Origin: a virus | Length of the DNA: 64,000 nt | IMG/VR virus record: IMGVR_UViG_3300025652_000059 | Coordinates: 1-64,000 of that record | Strand: one strand, 5' to 3' | Part shown: one piece after another, positions 1 to 8,623 of the stretch | How the letters are laid out: each line of letters opens with the position of its first letter | Numbering within the stretch: position 1 is the first letter of the stretch | Position numbers and translations under genes: made by a program | Notes under the pieces: model-generated | What the model saw: the letters and a program-made list of their open reading frames with translations, nothing else | What the model was told of the DNA's origin: nothing | The model's database searches: none

Positions 1-511
1 AGAGATCGATCTTCTGCTTCTTACCATCTTTGAACTTGACTTCGCCCATGCTCTTAGTTTTAACGATCTTCTCTAAGTCAGCGATAACGCCTTCTGAGTA
101 GTAGCCTTCTTTATAAGACTCTTCAACTTCTTCTTCGTCATCTTTCATTGCCATTTTAGTAGCAGTTGCGTACATGACATCAGTAGCTTTGTCGCCGTAA
201 CGATCTTTGAACTCGCTCATTTTTTTCTTGAGTTCTTTGACGATAACTTCACGCTTCTCTTTCTGAGCATCAGTCATAGTGCCTTCTTGTACAGACTCAT
301 AAACCTCTTTACCTTGACCCTTCTCTAGATCAGCTAAACGATTAGCAGATAAATCGAGAACCTCTGCCTCTTTGTATCCGTCAGGTAGTTCAATTTTTTG
401 AACAAGATGCTTATCTATGAAAGCCTGTTGCTTTTCTACCGAAGCATTATCGCCGAGATCTTGTATCTCTTTATGAAGCGACTCTATTGTAAACTGCTTA
501 AAAGATTTCAT
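1..511 (-). CDS. Unknown head-region protein, C-terminus cut by window edge (gp68 position)
   Basis: The minus-strand reading frame opens at ATG 511 and stays open to base 1, so only the first 170 residues are seen. The protein starts MKSFKQFTIES and is rich in Lys and Glu. It has predicted helical stretches, for example around KEKREVIVKELKKKMSEF, and an acidic run DDEEEVEES. It lies directly downstream of the gp67-like gene. In T4 this position holds the prohead core gene 68, followed by 21, 22 and 23. A scaffold or core role is therefore plausible by position, but I recognise no motif that proves it. MKxFKxF-type N-termini are common in T4-like phage genes. Confidence 0.75.
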   Translation of the reverse strand, partial: MKSFKQFTIESLHKEIQDLGDNASVEKQQAFIDKHLVQKIELPDGYKEAEVLDLSANRLADLEKGQGKEVYESVQEGTMTDAQKEKREVIVKELKKKMSEFKDRYGDKATDVMYATATKMAMKDDEEEVEESYKEGYYSEGVIADLEKIVKTKSMGEVKFKDGKKQKIDL

Positions 512-524
512 TTTTATTCCTTTA

Positions 525-710
525 TTATTCTGATTCTGGAGCAACTTCTACTTCAACTGGTTCGCCAGCTTCTGTGGAAGCACCAAACATAGAATCGTAT
601 TTTTGTCCGATAGCCGCTGTCATTTTATCTGCCATAACACTATTAAAAGTGTTTTCAAAGGTACCTGCATCTTTCTCGACTGCATTTCTAATCAAATCAC
701 TAACACTCAT
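525..710 (-). CDS. 67: Prohead core protein, gp67-like
   Basis: This 61-residue acidic protein starts MSVSDLIRNAVEKDAG and ends in a Glu/Val/Pro tail (EPVEVEVAPESE). T4 gp67 is a small acidic component of the prohead core that is cleaved during head maturation. The assignment rests on size, acidity, the DLIxxAVxxDxxxFxxxFxxxMxxK pattern seen in marine T4-like core proteins, and its position immediately after portal gene 20, as in T4. It has its own late promoter about 25 bases upstream. A Shine-Dalgarno sequence (GGAGA on the minus strand) precedes the ATG. Confidence 0.7.
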   Translation of the reverse strand: MSVSDLIRNAVEKDAGTFENTFNSVMADKMTAAIGQKYDSMFGASTEAGEPVEVEVAPESE

Positions 711-733
711 GTCTATCTCCTTACTTATATGTT

Positions 734-741
734 TATTTATA
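734..741 (-). promoter_or_regulatory. T4-type late promoter upstream of gp67-like gene
   Basis: The minus strand reads TATAAATA, the exact T4 late promoter -10 box, 24 bases before the start codon of the gp67-like gene and in the gap after the portal gene. The core genes can therefore be transcribed apart from the portal. There is no -35 box, as expected for gp55/gp33-directed promoters. Confidence 0.75.
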
Positions 742-765
742 TTTTATTACAGTTGCTGATTAGGC

Positions 766-2382
766 TTATTCAGGCTCATCTTTTGGATCTTCAAACTCTC
801 CAAAATCATCTTCTGGAGCATCGTCTTTTGGATTATCTTTTGGATCTTCAAACTCTCCAAAATCGCCTTCTGCTTCATTCGAGTCTTCTTCGTCTGCTTC
901 TATTTCTTCTCTCATCTTTTCGATGTCATCTTCGTTCATCATGAGAACATTCTTTCTAACCCAATCTGCTGAGTAGTACTTACCAACATACTCATCGATA
1001 TCACGAAGCATACCTAATCTTTCTCTTAATATTTCACTTTCTTTCAACTCTTCAAAGTAGTTGTCTTGCATGAAATCATATCTGATAGAGGATTGAATCT
1101 CGCCCCACTCTTCAGGTCTTATGATTCCCTTGAGTACTAACTGCTTCTCAAGAATTTTATCAAACAGTGTAGAGAATTTTGCTCTCAATCTACTGATAAA
1201 CTTACTAAACTTAATCTCATCTCTAGATATTTCTGTTGCTCTACCTAGTGAGAATCCTGCATCTGTTTCCATGCGAGAGATAGGTACATTAAGAGACTTA
1301 AATAATCTCTTCTGGAAATATAATACATCGTCTAGTTCTCCTAGATTCTGACCACCAGGCAATGTAGTGATCTCTGTACCTTTTCCACCCTCTCTTCTTG
1401 GCAACCAAAAATCGTCAGTCATACTCATATGTCTACGATCATCTTTAACGTCACCAGTACTTGCATCATATACTAAGCGATTCTTGTGCTTAGTCATCAT
1501 ATCTCGTAGATACTGTTCTGCTTTCATCTTAGGCAGATTACCTACATCGATATAGAAAATTCTTCTTTCAGGCGCTCTAGATATTCTGTAAATAACTACA
1601 GCATCTTCCATCATTCTCAACTGATTCAGAGGCTTAGCCGCTTTATGTAAATGAGATACGACTAATGTATTATCTTCATTAAGCAAACCCGAATTAGCAT
1701 TTACAATAGAGTCTTTTGCAATCTTTAAACCAGCTAGTTCGTTACCCTGCTGTCCTAACTGATTGCCGGCCTGTCCCAGAAATCCCTTTTCACTATAGAT
1801 GTAGTATTCATTCTTAACTTTCTTTGCTAAAAACTTACCATCTCGTGAAGACCCTTCTGACTTAGTTTCAAATTCTCTGACTTTACGAATCTTTCTTGGA
1901 TCGATATAACGCAACTCTTGAATACCTTTTCGGGGTTGCTTGATATCAATCATAACATGATAGTTGATTCTTCCATCAACATACCACTTTTGGAAAGTGT
2001 CGTAACCAGTAGAAGAAAAGTCTAACAACTTCAATACAGTGTCAAACTCTTCTCTGATTTTCTTTTTGATGTTGTCAGCTAGATCGACATCATCCGTAAC
2101 ACATTCAACAACCTTTTCATCCGATGAAATACTAACTGCCTCGTTAATAATATCATCTACTGCTTGAGAAACTTCTGGTTGCTGTAGCATTGATCTATAT
2201 TTTTGCACAAGTTCTGCTTCTGATCTTGCACTACCAGCCAAGTCCAAATAGCTACTTGCGGCAGTACCTGTTGCCGCAATGTCAATAGAACCTTCTTCTG
2301 CGCCCGCCTGAACAAAGGAGGGGATATTATTCTCTTCCTTTTCGGACTTGCGTTTGATTTCAAAACCAAATAATTCAGCCAT
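766..2382 (-). CDS. 20: Portal vertex protein gp20
   Basis: This 538-residue protein matches T4 gp20 (524 residues) in size and in conserved text: a region like VDDIINEAVS near residue 75, the block around YIDPRKIRKVREF near 180, and ISRAPERRIFYIDVGNLP near 270. The portal is the dodecameric ring at the unique capsid vertex. It nucleates prohead assembly and is the channel through which gp17 pumps DNA. The gene sits between tail tube gp19 and core gp67 as in T4. The C-terminus is an acidic tail with an internal repeat (DFGEFEDPKD twice) that T4 lacks. The start is set by an AGAGGATAAAAT leader. Confidence 0.97.
   Translation of the reverse strand: MAELFGFEIKRKSEKEENNIPSFVQAGAEEGSIDIAATGTAASSYLDLAGSARSEAELVQKYRSMLQQPEVSQAVDDIINEAVSISSDEKVVECVTDDVDLADNIKKKIREEFDTVLKLLDFSSTGYDTFQKWYVDGRINYHVMIDIKQPRKGIQELRYIDPRKIRKVREFETKSEGSSRDGKFLAKKVKNEYYIYSEKGFLGQAGNQLGQQGNELAGLKIAKDSIVNANSGLLNEDNTLVVSHLHKAAKPLNQLRMMEDAVVIYRISRAPERRIFYIDVGNLPKMKAEQYLRDMMTKHKNRLVYDASTGDVKDDRRHMSMTDDFWLPRREGGKGTEITTLPGGQNLGELDDVLYFQKRLFKSLNVPISRMETDAGFSLGRATEISRDEIKFSKFISRLRAKFSTLFDKILEKQLVLKGIIRPEEWGEIQSSIRYDFMQDNYFEELKESEILRERLGMLRDIDEYVGKYYSADWVRKNVLMMNEDDIEKMREEIEADEEDSNEAEGDFGEFEDPKDNPKDDAPEDDFGEFEDPKDEPE
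779..864. repeat. Direct repeat encoding the portal's acidic C-terminal tail
   Basis: A 29-base unit occurs at 779-807 and again, identical, at 836-864 (period 57). A partial third unit lies between them. Translated on the minus strand it gives the duplicated DFGEFEDPKD element at the portal C-terminus. Perfect nucleotide identity suggests recent slippage or duplication, so copy number may vary between related phages. Confidence 0.85.
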
Positions 2383-2402
2383 ATTTTATCCTCTAATTCT
2401 TA

Positions 2403-2422
2403 GGGAGAGTTTATTCTCTCCC
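2403..2422 (-). terminator. Stem-loop between tail tube and portal genes
   Basis: GGGAGAG at 2403-2409 pairs perfectly with CTCTCCC at 2416-2422 around a 6-base loop. It lies in the 61-base gap between the gp19 stop and the gp20 start. There is no clear U-tract on the minus strand. It may attenuate or process the tail transcript rather than terminate it fully, which would set the portal level relative to the abundant tube protein. Confidence 0.6.
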
Positions 2423-2443
2423 CTTAAATTATCGTTATCAATT

Positions 2444-2998
2444 TTACTCGTTTGTGCCGCCGTCTCCGGTGACTCCACCAGAAACATTCCACCAGTCATA
2501 CTGGAAGGTGACATCGAATCTTTCGATATCGTCAGTTGTGTTCCAATCCATAGTGATAGCACCGATGGAAGTTGGAAATAGTCCGTTAAAGTTATAAGTT
2601 CTTAAAGGTGCGCCAGTTTTTGAGTACTGAGTAATCTGTGCTTGATTCTTATATTCAGAAGCACTTGCACTACCTAACTGAGTTGTGTTTCCCTCATGAG
2701 CATTGATGGATGCCATCCACTGCTCCATAGCGTTACGAATAAGGAAGTCCTCATCGTTAATGATAGTTACAGTCCACTCAGCGAATGTTCTATCGCCTGC
2801 TATCTTAACCTTACGACCAAAGTATGGAACTTCAATTGTTCCGATAGTAGCTTCAGGGATCTGTGCCGCCTGTACCATAAATGGTGTTTTAAGATCAGCA
2901 ATTCCATTAATGGGATTGGTGATAGCTACTTGGAACAGGGATGCCTTAGCACCCCCGAAGGTCAATTGGCTTTTAATTTCATTGATGTTGAAAGCCAT
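2444..2998 (-). CDS. 19: Tail tube protein gp19
   Basis: A 184-residue tail tube subunit (T4 gp19 has 163). It starts MAFNINEIKSQLTFGGAK and shows the family pattern of FQVAITNP, an AAQIPEATIGTIEVPYFGRKVKIAGDR block and WTVTIINDEDFLIRNAMEQWM. Family members form stacked hexameric rings inside the contractile sheath. The gene lies between sheath gp18 and portal gp20 in T4 order. A hairpin follows the stop. The C-terminal GGVTGDGGTNE is a short flexible tail. Confidence 0.95.
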   Translation of the reverse strand: MAFNINEIKSQLTFGGAKASLFQVAITNPINGIADLKTPFMVQAAQIPEATIGTIEVPYFGRKVKIAGDRTFAEWTVTIINDEDFLIRNAMEQWMASINAHEGNTTQLGSASASEYKNQAQITQYSKTGAPLRTYNFNGLFPTSIGAITMDWNTTDDIERFDVTFQYDWWNVSGGVTGDGGTNE

Positions 2999-3027
2999 CT
3001 TTTTTATCTCCTTGTTTGTTGTCTAAT

Positions 3028-3035
3028 TATTTATT
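3028..3035 (-). promoter_or_regulatory. Possible late promoter variant upstream of gp19
   Basis: The minus strand reads AATAAATA, one mismatch from TATAAATA, 30 bases before the gp19 start and overlapping the gp18 stop codon. Position and spacing match the other late promoters here. The first-base mismatch lowers confidence. Confidence 0.4.
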
Positions 3036-5517
3036 AAGCCGCACCAACGATCTCTGAGAACTCCACGCCTGTTCTAACGGCAACAAAGTTCAACTGGATA
3101 AAGTTGATTGAACGTGCTGGCTTGATGTAAATGTCGCCAACAAATTGGTTAGTGTCTATCACTTGAGGCGTATTGTTAGATTCATCACAGATAACTTTAA
3201 AGTCATAAATGCCTCGTCTACCTTGAACATCTCTCAAGAACGGTTCAACTAAGTTAACAAATGTAGCTCTAGTGAACTCATCGTTAAACTCGAATAATGT
3301 TGACTTAGATGCTTGACTAATAGTCTTCTCAAGAACAATGAACAATCTACGGACATTGATTCTGTCGAATGCGCTAGTAGTGCCAGCAAAAGTCTTGTCA
3401 CCAAATAGTACAGTGCCTTGACCTGGCTGAGTAATTACTGGATTAATACCATTCTTGTATAGTAAATCTCTCTGCGCTTTATTAGGATTAACTTTTAACT
3501 TAACAACATTCTTAACATTTCCTCTGCTGTATCCTGCGGGTGAGAACCATGGATCTCGTAGATCGTCTGTTCTAGCACACAAGCCAGCGATGTCGCCATT
3601 CAAAGGAACCCAACGATATACGTCAGAATACTTATCGTATTGGTATTTATATCCACTGTCAACGACTGCAAAACTACTTGCAGTTAAGTTGGCGACAAAG
3701 GCTACTATAGAAGATGGAGTCATATTGTCTGCGTATGCAGGAGAAACAAATGCTACACAATCTCTACGAACTTCTACAATATTGTCGATGATGTAGTTAG
3801 AGAGTTCGTGTCCTGTCGCTCCTCGTGCTTTACCTTGAAGAACAAACGAGATATCTACATCAGCGGCATCTTTATAAAGATCATACGCTAAAGCTAGTTT
3901 ACCGATTGGAATATCAGTCTCATCGTTACCATCACTACCACCAGTCAAAGCTGTAGCTGAAACAGCACCACTCAATGCGGCTGAACCTGCATCAGTCAAC
4001 GAAATCCAGTCAGAAGATGATACAAGAACATCCGATAGGAAGTTTGTAGATCCGTCTGCACTTTTAGCACCTGCCGTTAGCGATACATTATCATATCTTT
4101 CTATAACAGCACCAGCGGTGCCAGTAATTTTACCATCAGAATCCTTAACGACAACATGAACACTTCCTGTATCTGGAGCAGAGTCGAAGATGTCTGCATC
4201 GCCCCACTGCTTAGTGTACGCTCCACCAGTTATGGTAGTGATGCCTGTGTATCTCTCAATAAAGTTTGCTGTTGCAGTAACTGCGCCAGCTTTAGTTGTT
4301 AACTTATTGGTGCCTGCCGAAAGAGCAGTGATTTGTACGTTATTTTGATTACTTACAGAATAGCTGTTTGCTTTAGCAAGAGTATCTGCTAGTTTAAACA
4401 TATTTGTTGCGCCACTAGTCTCTACACCAACTTGGGTTAATGTATAGCCAGTATTACCTGCGGCGGGTTGAGTAATATCAATAGCGTCAACACCAATTGC
4501 AGGGACTTCAGAGTATAATTTAATCGCTGTTGTGCTTTCTACCTGAACCCAATACTTAGTGCCGTCTGCTAGATTATTGATAGCAGCCTGACTATTCGTG
4601 TTGAATATAACACGATCTCCAGTTGTGTAGCCGTGTGCAGTACCGAATGTAATTGTTTCATTTGTTGTAGAGACGGCATCGTAGTCGAATGATTTTGCGA
4701 CATCTTCTACTGGGATAATGAAGTAGTTTTTATCGTCTACTAAACCAGCTAGAACACCACCAGTTGTTGCGTCATATACAACAGGAGTTCCTTTTGCAAT
4801 GGTTTCGCTTGCGCCCAACTGAATAATACTCGTACCTAATGTGTCTGCGGCATCGTGTATATATACACCACCGTCAGTGTCAACAGTATGATCGTAAGAA
4901 GTTGGAGCGGCATCAGATTCAAATATAAAATCTGCGCCAACACCACCACCTGAAACCGAAGCATCAGCTTTTAGTGTCAAGCTTTGTTCACCAACTGTGA
5001 TTACGTCACCCTTTTTGAGTGCTTGTGCTTGTGCTTGCGAGGCAAAACCGGTAAAAGTACCAGAACTATTACCTGAAGTGATATCGACAGTAGAAGTGCC
5101 AACTCTTGCGGAAGCGAATGATGTGCTATCGCAGTGAGATACTTGAATAGAATTTCCTAACTCGCCATAATACTTGGCTTTAAATTCATCAGCGCCACCT
5201 TTAGTGGCGATAACAGCAGTATCACTTACTGCACGAGTTACGAAAAGTGCATCACTATAGCCTAAGAAATTGGCCGCTGTTAAAAATGTCTCATGGTTTG
5301 TCCATAAGTTTTCTGGAGCATATGCACCAGTATATCGGGTTGACGGCTCACCGAATCTAGAAACTAATTCTTGCTCTGAGGTAACTAAAATTCTTTCGTT
5401 GATTGGACCCCATCGAAATACACCTGCAATTGCCCCTTCGGTCGTTCCAACCGCAGGGGTAGCACTTGTTAGGTCGATTTCGCTGACGTTAATGCCTGGA
5501 CTTGTTTGAAAGGCCAT
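3034..5517 (-). CDS. 18: Contractile tail sheath protein gp18
   Basis: An 827-residue sheath subunit (T4 gp18 has 659). The N-terminus MAFQTSPGINVSEIDLT and the blocks FRWGPINERILVTSEQELVSRFG and AANFLGYSDALFVTRAV are typical of phage sheaths. The C-terminal core has NVRRLFIVLEKTISQA and the closing YIKPARSINFIQLNFVAVRTG. The extra length is in the middle, about residues 150-550. There two similar units, around residues 241-272 and 298-340, share a G-x-x-V then Y-x-V/I pattern, so the surface-exposed domain has been expanded. The gene sits in T4 order between gp17 and gp19, with a late promoter 59 bases upstream. Confidence 0.96.
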   Translation of the reverse strand: MAFQTSPGINVSEIDLTSATPAVGTTEGAIAGVFRWGPINERILVTSEQELVSRFGEPSTRYTGAYAPENLWTNHETFLTAANFLGYSDALFVTRAVSDTAVIATKGGADEFKAKYYGELGNSIQVSHCDSTSFASARVGTSTVDITSGNSSGTFTGFASQAQAQALKKGDVITVGEQSLTLKADASVSGGGVGADFIFESDAAPTSYDHTVDTDGGVYIHDAADTLGTSIIQLGASETIAKGTPVVYDATTGGVLAGLVDDKNYFIIPVEDVAKSFDYDAVSTTNETITFGTAHGYTTGDRVIFNTNSQAAINNLADGTKYWVQVESTTAIKLYSEVPAIGVDAIDITQPAAGNTGYTLTQVGVETSGATNMFKLADTLAKANSYSVSNQNNVQITALSAGTNKLTTKAGAVTATANFIERYTGITTITGGAYTKQWGDADIFDSAPDTGSVHVVVKDSDGKITGTAGAVIERYDNVSLTAGAKSADGSTNFLSDVLVSSSDWISLTDAGSAALSGAVSATALTGGSDGNDETDIPIGKLALAYDLYKDAADVDISFVLQGKARGATGHELSNYIIDNIVEVRRDCVAFVSPAYADNMTPSSIVAFVANLTASSFAVVDSGYKYQYDKYSDVYRWVPLNGDIAGLCARTDDLRDPWFSPAGYSRGNVKNVVKLKVNPNKAQRDLLYKNGINPVITQPGQGTVLFGDKTFAGTTSAFDRINVRRLFIVLEKTISQASKSTLFEFNDEFTRATFVNLVEPFLRDVQGRRGIYDFKVICDESNNTPQVIDTNQFVGDIYIKPARSINFIQLNFVAVRTGVEFSEIVGAA

Positions 5518-5575
5518 TGTTGATTTCTCCTTGTTTATTTTGTAAGTTACAAACTTCTTTTATTTTCTATTTCTA

Positions 5576-5583
5576 TATTTATA
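5576..5583 (-). promoter_or_regulatory. T4-type late promoter upstream of gp18
   Basis: TATAAATA on the minus strand, in the 77-base gap between the gp17 stop and the gp18 start. It would give the abundant sheath and tube proteins a transcript separate from the terminase genes. Confidence 0.75.
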
Positions 5584-5594
5584 ATATTGAGAAC

Positions 5595-7220
5595 TTAGCT
5601 TAACCAACTATTATCGTCATCTGAGACTGCAATTAGATCAGCAGTATCACTATTCATGTCGTAGTCGTTGAATCCAATTGGTAGTAGACTCTCTGCCAAC
5701 TCTTCTTCGTTTCTTTGTCTTAGGTTATTGACTGTGTTTATATTAGTGATCTCTTTAAAGAACATCTGATCAGTCATCCAAGCAAATAGCACTAGACCCA
5801 TGACTAGATCGTCATGACATCCAGATTCTGCTTCATAAGAGTTGCCTTTTCTAGAAAATGTAGAAAGTTCGTTAATCGTATCAAAGTCATTCAATATCAA
5901 CTGATCTTGTTCAACCAACATCTTGAGCATATTACATCCAACGGATTTAACTGCTTTTGTTGTTCGAATGCCCTTATCTGCTTTCTTTGAGAATCCTGTA
6001 GATATTCTTTTACCTGATCTACCTGCGGATTCTGTGAACATGAGTGTTTCCACTTCAAATTCGTAATGCAATGTCTCTGAGACTTGCTCACCTATATCAT
6101 TGACTTCCACTAATGTGTAAGCCTCATTATAACTCTTTATACTTCTATATATGATTTCAGCGTAGTCTATGGGTGTTATCATATTATCTTTAAAGACGCA
6201 AACTTGTCTATAAGGCATTTCTGTAACATCAATAATCTGAAATGCTGAGTAATCTAATCCTTTACCTCTAGCCACATCGACTACACAAACATATGTGTGA
6301 TCTTTCTGAGGCTTTTCATATACTTTCATGTGCTGTGTTTGACCAACTGGAGTTCTAGGTACAAGGTTCTTTAATTTACCACCTTCGATCAGAGTGCCAG
6401 ATGAGCCTAAGAATCCACACTCGAACTCTTGTGAGAACTTCTGCGTATCTTGATCCATAGCCGCAAGAGTCTCTTTTCTCCATGCCTCATCTCGCCCCGG
6501 TACTCTTTGCCACGGCACTTCAACATACTCAAATCCGTTTGTGTCTAGCTTTGCTCCCTCACAAGTCTTATAGAAGTGATTCAGACCATTCGGTGTAGAC
6601 GTATACAACATCTTTGTAGTCTTACCAGACGAAATCGTTGGGAATACAGAAGCAAAGAACTCATCCCAATTTTCCACGAATGCGGTTTCATCTATGTATA
6701 GAAACGATATAGATTTACCACGAATAGCACTCGATGAAGTTGAGCCTGCGATGATCTTACATCCGTTCTCAAACTCAACAGAGCCTTTGTTCCATTCAAT
6801 AACGCCTTGTTGTAGCCACTTAGGAAGTGCTTCGTATGCAATCTTGATTCGATCTAGAATCTCACGAGCCGCATCACCTTTGTTAGCAAGTAAAGCACAA
6901 GTCTTATGCTCATTAAATAGAACATAGTGTAGAATCACAGCAACAGCAGTTGTCGTTTTACCTGCCTGTCGTGAAGTTACCACGGCAACTCTTCGATTAT
7001 TGGTTATCTTCTCAACAATCTCTTTCTGATAATCATACATCTTGATTGGAATAAGACCCCTATCAACGTGTACAATTTGAATATACTTCTCAGAAAAATA
7101 TGTAGGATTATTAGCGCACTTGATAAACTCGCCAACCATATCTTGGGTAAACTCAATAGGAGTACCCTTTCGCTTTAGATTGACGTTACCATTGTAGCCA
7201 CGCTCTTGAACATTAGCCAT
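5595..7220 (-). CDS. 17: Terminase large subunit gp17
   Basis: This 541-residue packaging motor (T4 gp17 has 610) carries an ATPase and a nuclease domain. Walker A is SRQAGKTT (residues 83-90). Walker B is LYIDE (174-178). The coupling motif is TSTPNG (207-212). The nuclease begins with VDVARG (first acidic residue near 315) followed by DYSAF, and has a late acidic pair in CHDDLVMGLV. It docks on the portal, translocates DNA with ATP and makes the headful cuts. It overlaps the gp16 gene by 8 bases, implying coupled translation. No intron or split is present, unlike some T-even relatives. Confidence 0.98.
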   Translation of the reverse strand: MANVQERGYNGNVNLKRKGTPIEFTQDMVGEFIKCANNPTYFSEKYIQIVHVDRGLIPIKMYDYQKEIVEKITNNRRVAVVTSRQAGKTTTAVAVILHYVLFNEHKTCALLANKGDAAREILDRIKIAYEALPKWLQQGVIEWNKGSVEFENGCKIIAGSTSSSAIRGKSISFLYIDETAFVENWDEFFASVFPTISSGKTTKMLYTSTPNGLNHFYKTCEGAKLDTNGFEYVEVPWQRVPGRDEAWRKETLAAMDQDTQKFSQEFECGFLGSSGTLIEGGKLKNLVPRTPVGQTQHMKVYEKPQKDHTYVCVVDVARGKGLDYSAFQIIDVTEMPYRQVCVFKDNMITPIDYAEIIYRSIKSYNEAYTLVEVNDIGEQVSETLHYEFEVETLMFTESAGRSGKRISTGFSKKADKGIRTTKAVKSVGCNMLKMLVEQDQLILNDFDTINELSTFSRKGNSYEAESGCHDDLVMGLVLFAWMTDQMFFKEITNINTVNNLRQRNEEELAESLLPIGFNDYDMNSDTADLIAVSDDDNSWLS

Positions 7221-7641
7221 CGTTATTTTTCATGTCCTTTAACAACTGCTGTAGTTCATTTGTCGAACCAACAAACAGATTGTTATTAGTAGTGAGGCCT
7301 TTGGGTGCTGTCTCAGCATTCTCCGACTCTACTTTAATCTTGTCAGTAGACATCTTAACGAGGTCTTTGTTTGCGTCAACAAGCGTCTTCATGATAGTCG
7401 ATACGACTTCATATGCTCTCGGATGCTCTGATGCTTTTGCCACATCGAGCATTTGCTCTAACGCCTCTGTTCCAGATTCGATTACATTATAGAAGTTACT
7501 TCTAGCGTACTCATAATCTTTATTCATTTTGTCGTCAGTGGGAACTTCTGTTCTTTCAATTACCTTCCCTTCGACTACATCATTCAGAGGCTCAAGTCCT
7601 AGACTTTTACCTATTTCATCATTCATATTATATTGTTCCAT
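7213..7641 (-). CDS. 16: Terminase small subunit gp16
   Basis: A 142-residue protein in the T4 gene 16 position, directly upstream of gp17 and overlapping it (T4 gp16 has 164 residues). It starts MEQYNMNDEIGKSLGLEPLND. It has the family's mostly helical central region with two predicted helices around ARSNFYNVIESGTEALEQML and RAYEVVSTIMKTLVDANKDL, and ends LLKDMKNNDG. Small terminases form rings that regulate gp17 and recognise DNA. The start overlaps the 3' end of gene 15 by 14 bases. Confidence 0.9.
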   Translation of the reverse strand: MEQYNMNDEIGKSLGLEPLNDVVEGKVIERTEVPTDDKMNKDYEYARSNFYNVIESGTEALEQMLDVAKASEHPRAYEVVSTIMKTLVDANKDLVKMSTDKIKVESENAETAPKGLTTNNNLFVGSTNELQQLLKDMKNNDG

Positions 7642-8623
7642 CTCCGTCTGAGATTATTGTCATTGCTTTCCAGTTATCTTCTTCATCTATTTGACTATAT
7701 GGTAGTGTTGCGAATGCGCCAGCGGGTGGATTAGTATTCGGATTTGCGGGTGCTGTGAAAGTATCACCAACTTTATATGTGACACCTGTTGTTGCGTCAC
7801 CCGACACAAATAGATTCCAAGCCGCTTGAACTGCGGGTAGATTGATATTATCTAAATATAGACCACCTACAGTACCCATATCGTATATTTGGTATTGTAC
7901 TCCTGCTGTAATCTGACTTACTGCTACAGGAACAGTAGGAGTTGCTTCAATATGTGTTCCACCAGTATTATCTACGAGTGATGGAAACATATTCACGTTA
8001 GAGAACTTAATCTGCTTTTTCGCCACAGTCGGTGAGAAGAAGTATCCTTTCATCGTAAAGTTTAGTGTCCAAATCAATGCTCTTCTAGTTTGAAAGTCTG
8101 CTTCATAACTGTCTTCTTGAGATACGCTATTCAAGACCACAGGAATATCAACGTATCCCATGTCTTCTACCATTTGAACGCCTACAGTACAGTCTGGCTT
8201 AAAGAAAGGCAGTATCTGCTCGATAATCTTCATTCCATCTTCATTATACTTTGTCATAATGTTTAACTGAAACTCAATATCATATGGTGCAGGAGTAAAC
8301 ATTGTGTTCACACCACCACCTGAGAGTGGTGAACCTTTAACTTGTTTCGTTAGACTAGTCAACTTTCTTTCTGCACTATATGTCATACCTGTGATCTCAA
8401 AAGACATTCTAGGTAGAGTTATCGCATTAGGAGAGTTTAAGTTAGGGTCTTGCTCTAGTTTAGCCAAAAGCTTCTGCATAGGAGCGTAGTTAATGGGCAC
8501 CTTCATCTTCTGTGTTGAAGTGCCAGCATTATTCTTTCTAGTGATCTCGATATCATTAAATAGCGTACCGAACACTGCTACATATCGCCTTGTGGTTTCG
8601 TGATAAAAGTGATTACCAAACAT
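7628..8623 (-). CDS. 15: Tail completion and sheath stabiliser gp15, with C-terminal module
   Basis: The N-terminus MFGNHFYHETTRRYVAVFGTLFNDIEI aligns with T4 gp15 (MFGYFYNSSFRRY...). Family members cap the top of the tail and join it to the gp13/gp14 neck. At 331 residues it exceeds T4's 272. Residues about 238-307 (genome 7703-7912) form an extra C-terminal module, GVQYQIYDMG...VGDTFTAP, of the dispersed type described in the findings. It overlaps gp14 by one base. Confidence 0.93.
   Translation of the reverse strand: MFGNHFYHETTRRYVAVFGTLFNDIEITRKNNAGTSTQKMKVPINYAPMQKLLAKLEQDPNLNSPNAITLPRMSFEITGMTYSAERKLTSLTKQVKGSPLSGGGVNTMFTPAPYDIEFQLNIMTKYNEDGMKIIEQILPFFKPDCTVGVQMVEDMGYVDIPVVLNSVSQEDSYEADFQTRRALIWTLNFTMKGYFFSPTVAKKQIKFSNVNMFPSLVDNTGGTHIEATPTVPVAVSQITAGVQYQIYDMGTVGGLYLDNINLPAVQAAWNLFVSGDATTGVTYKVGDTFTAPANPNTNPPAGAFATLPYSQIDEEDNWKAMTIISDGDGTI

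Noticed and set aside
3644-3651. TATAAATA on the minus strand inside gp18
   Set aside because: It lies about 650 bases from the next gene start, deep in coding sequence. AT-rich codons give such matches by chance.
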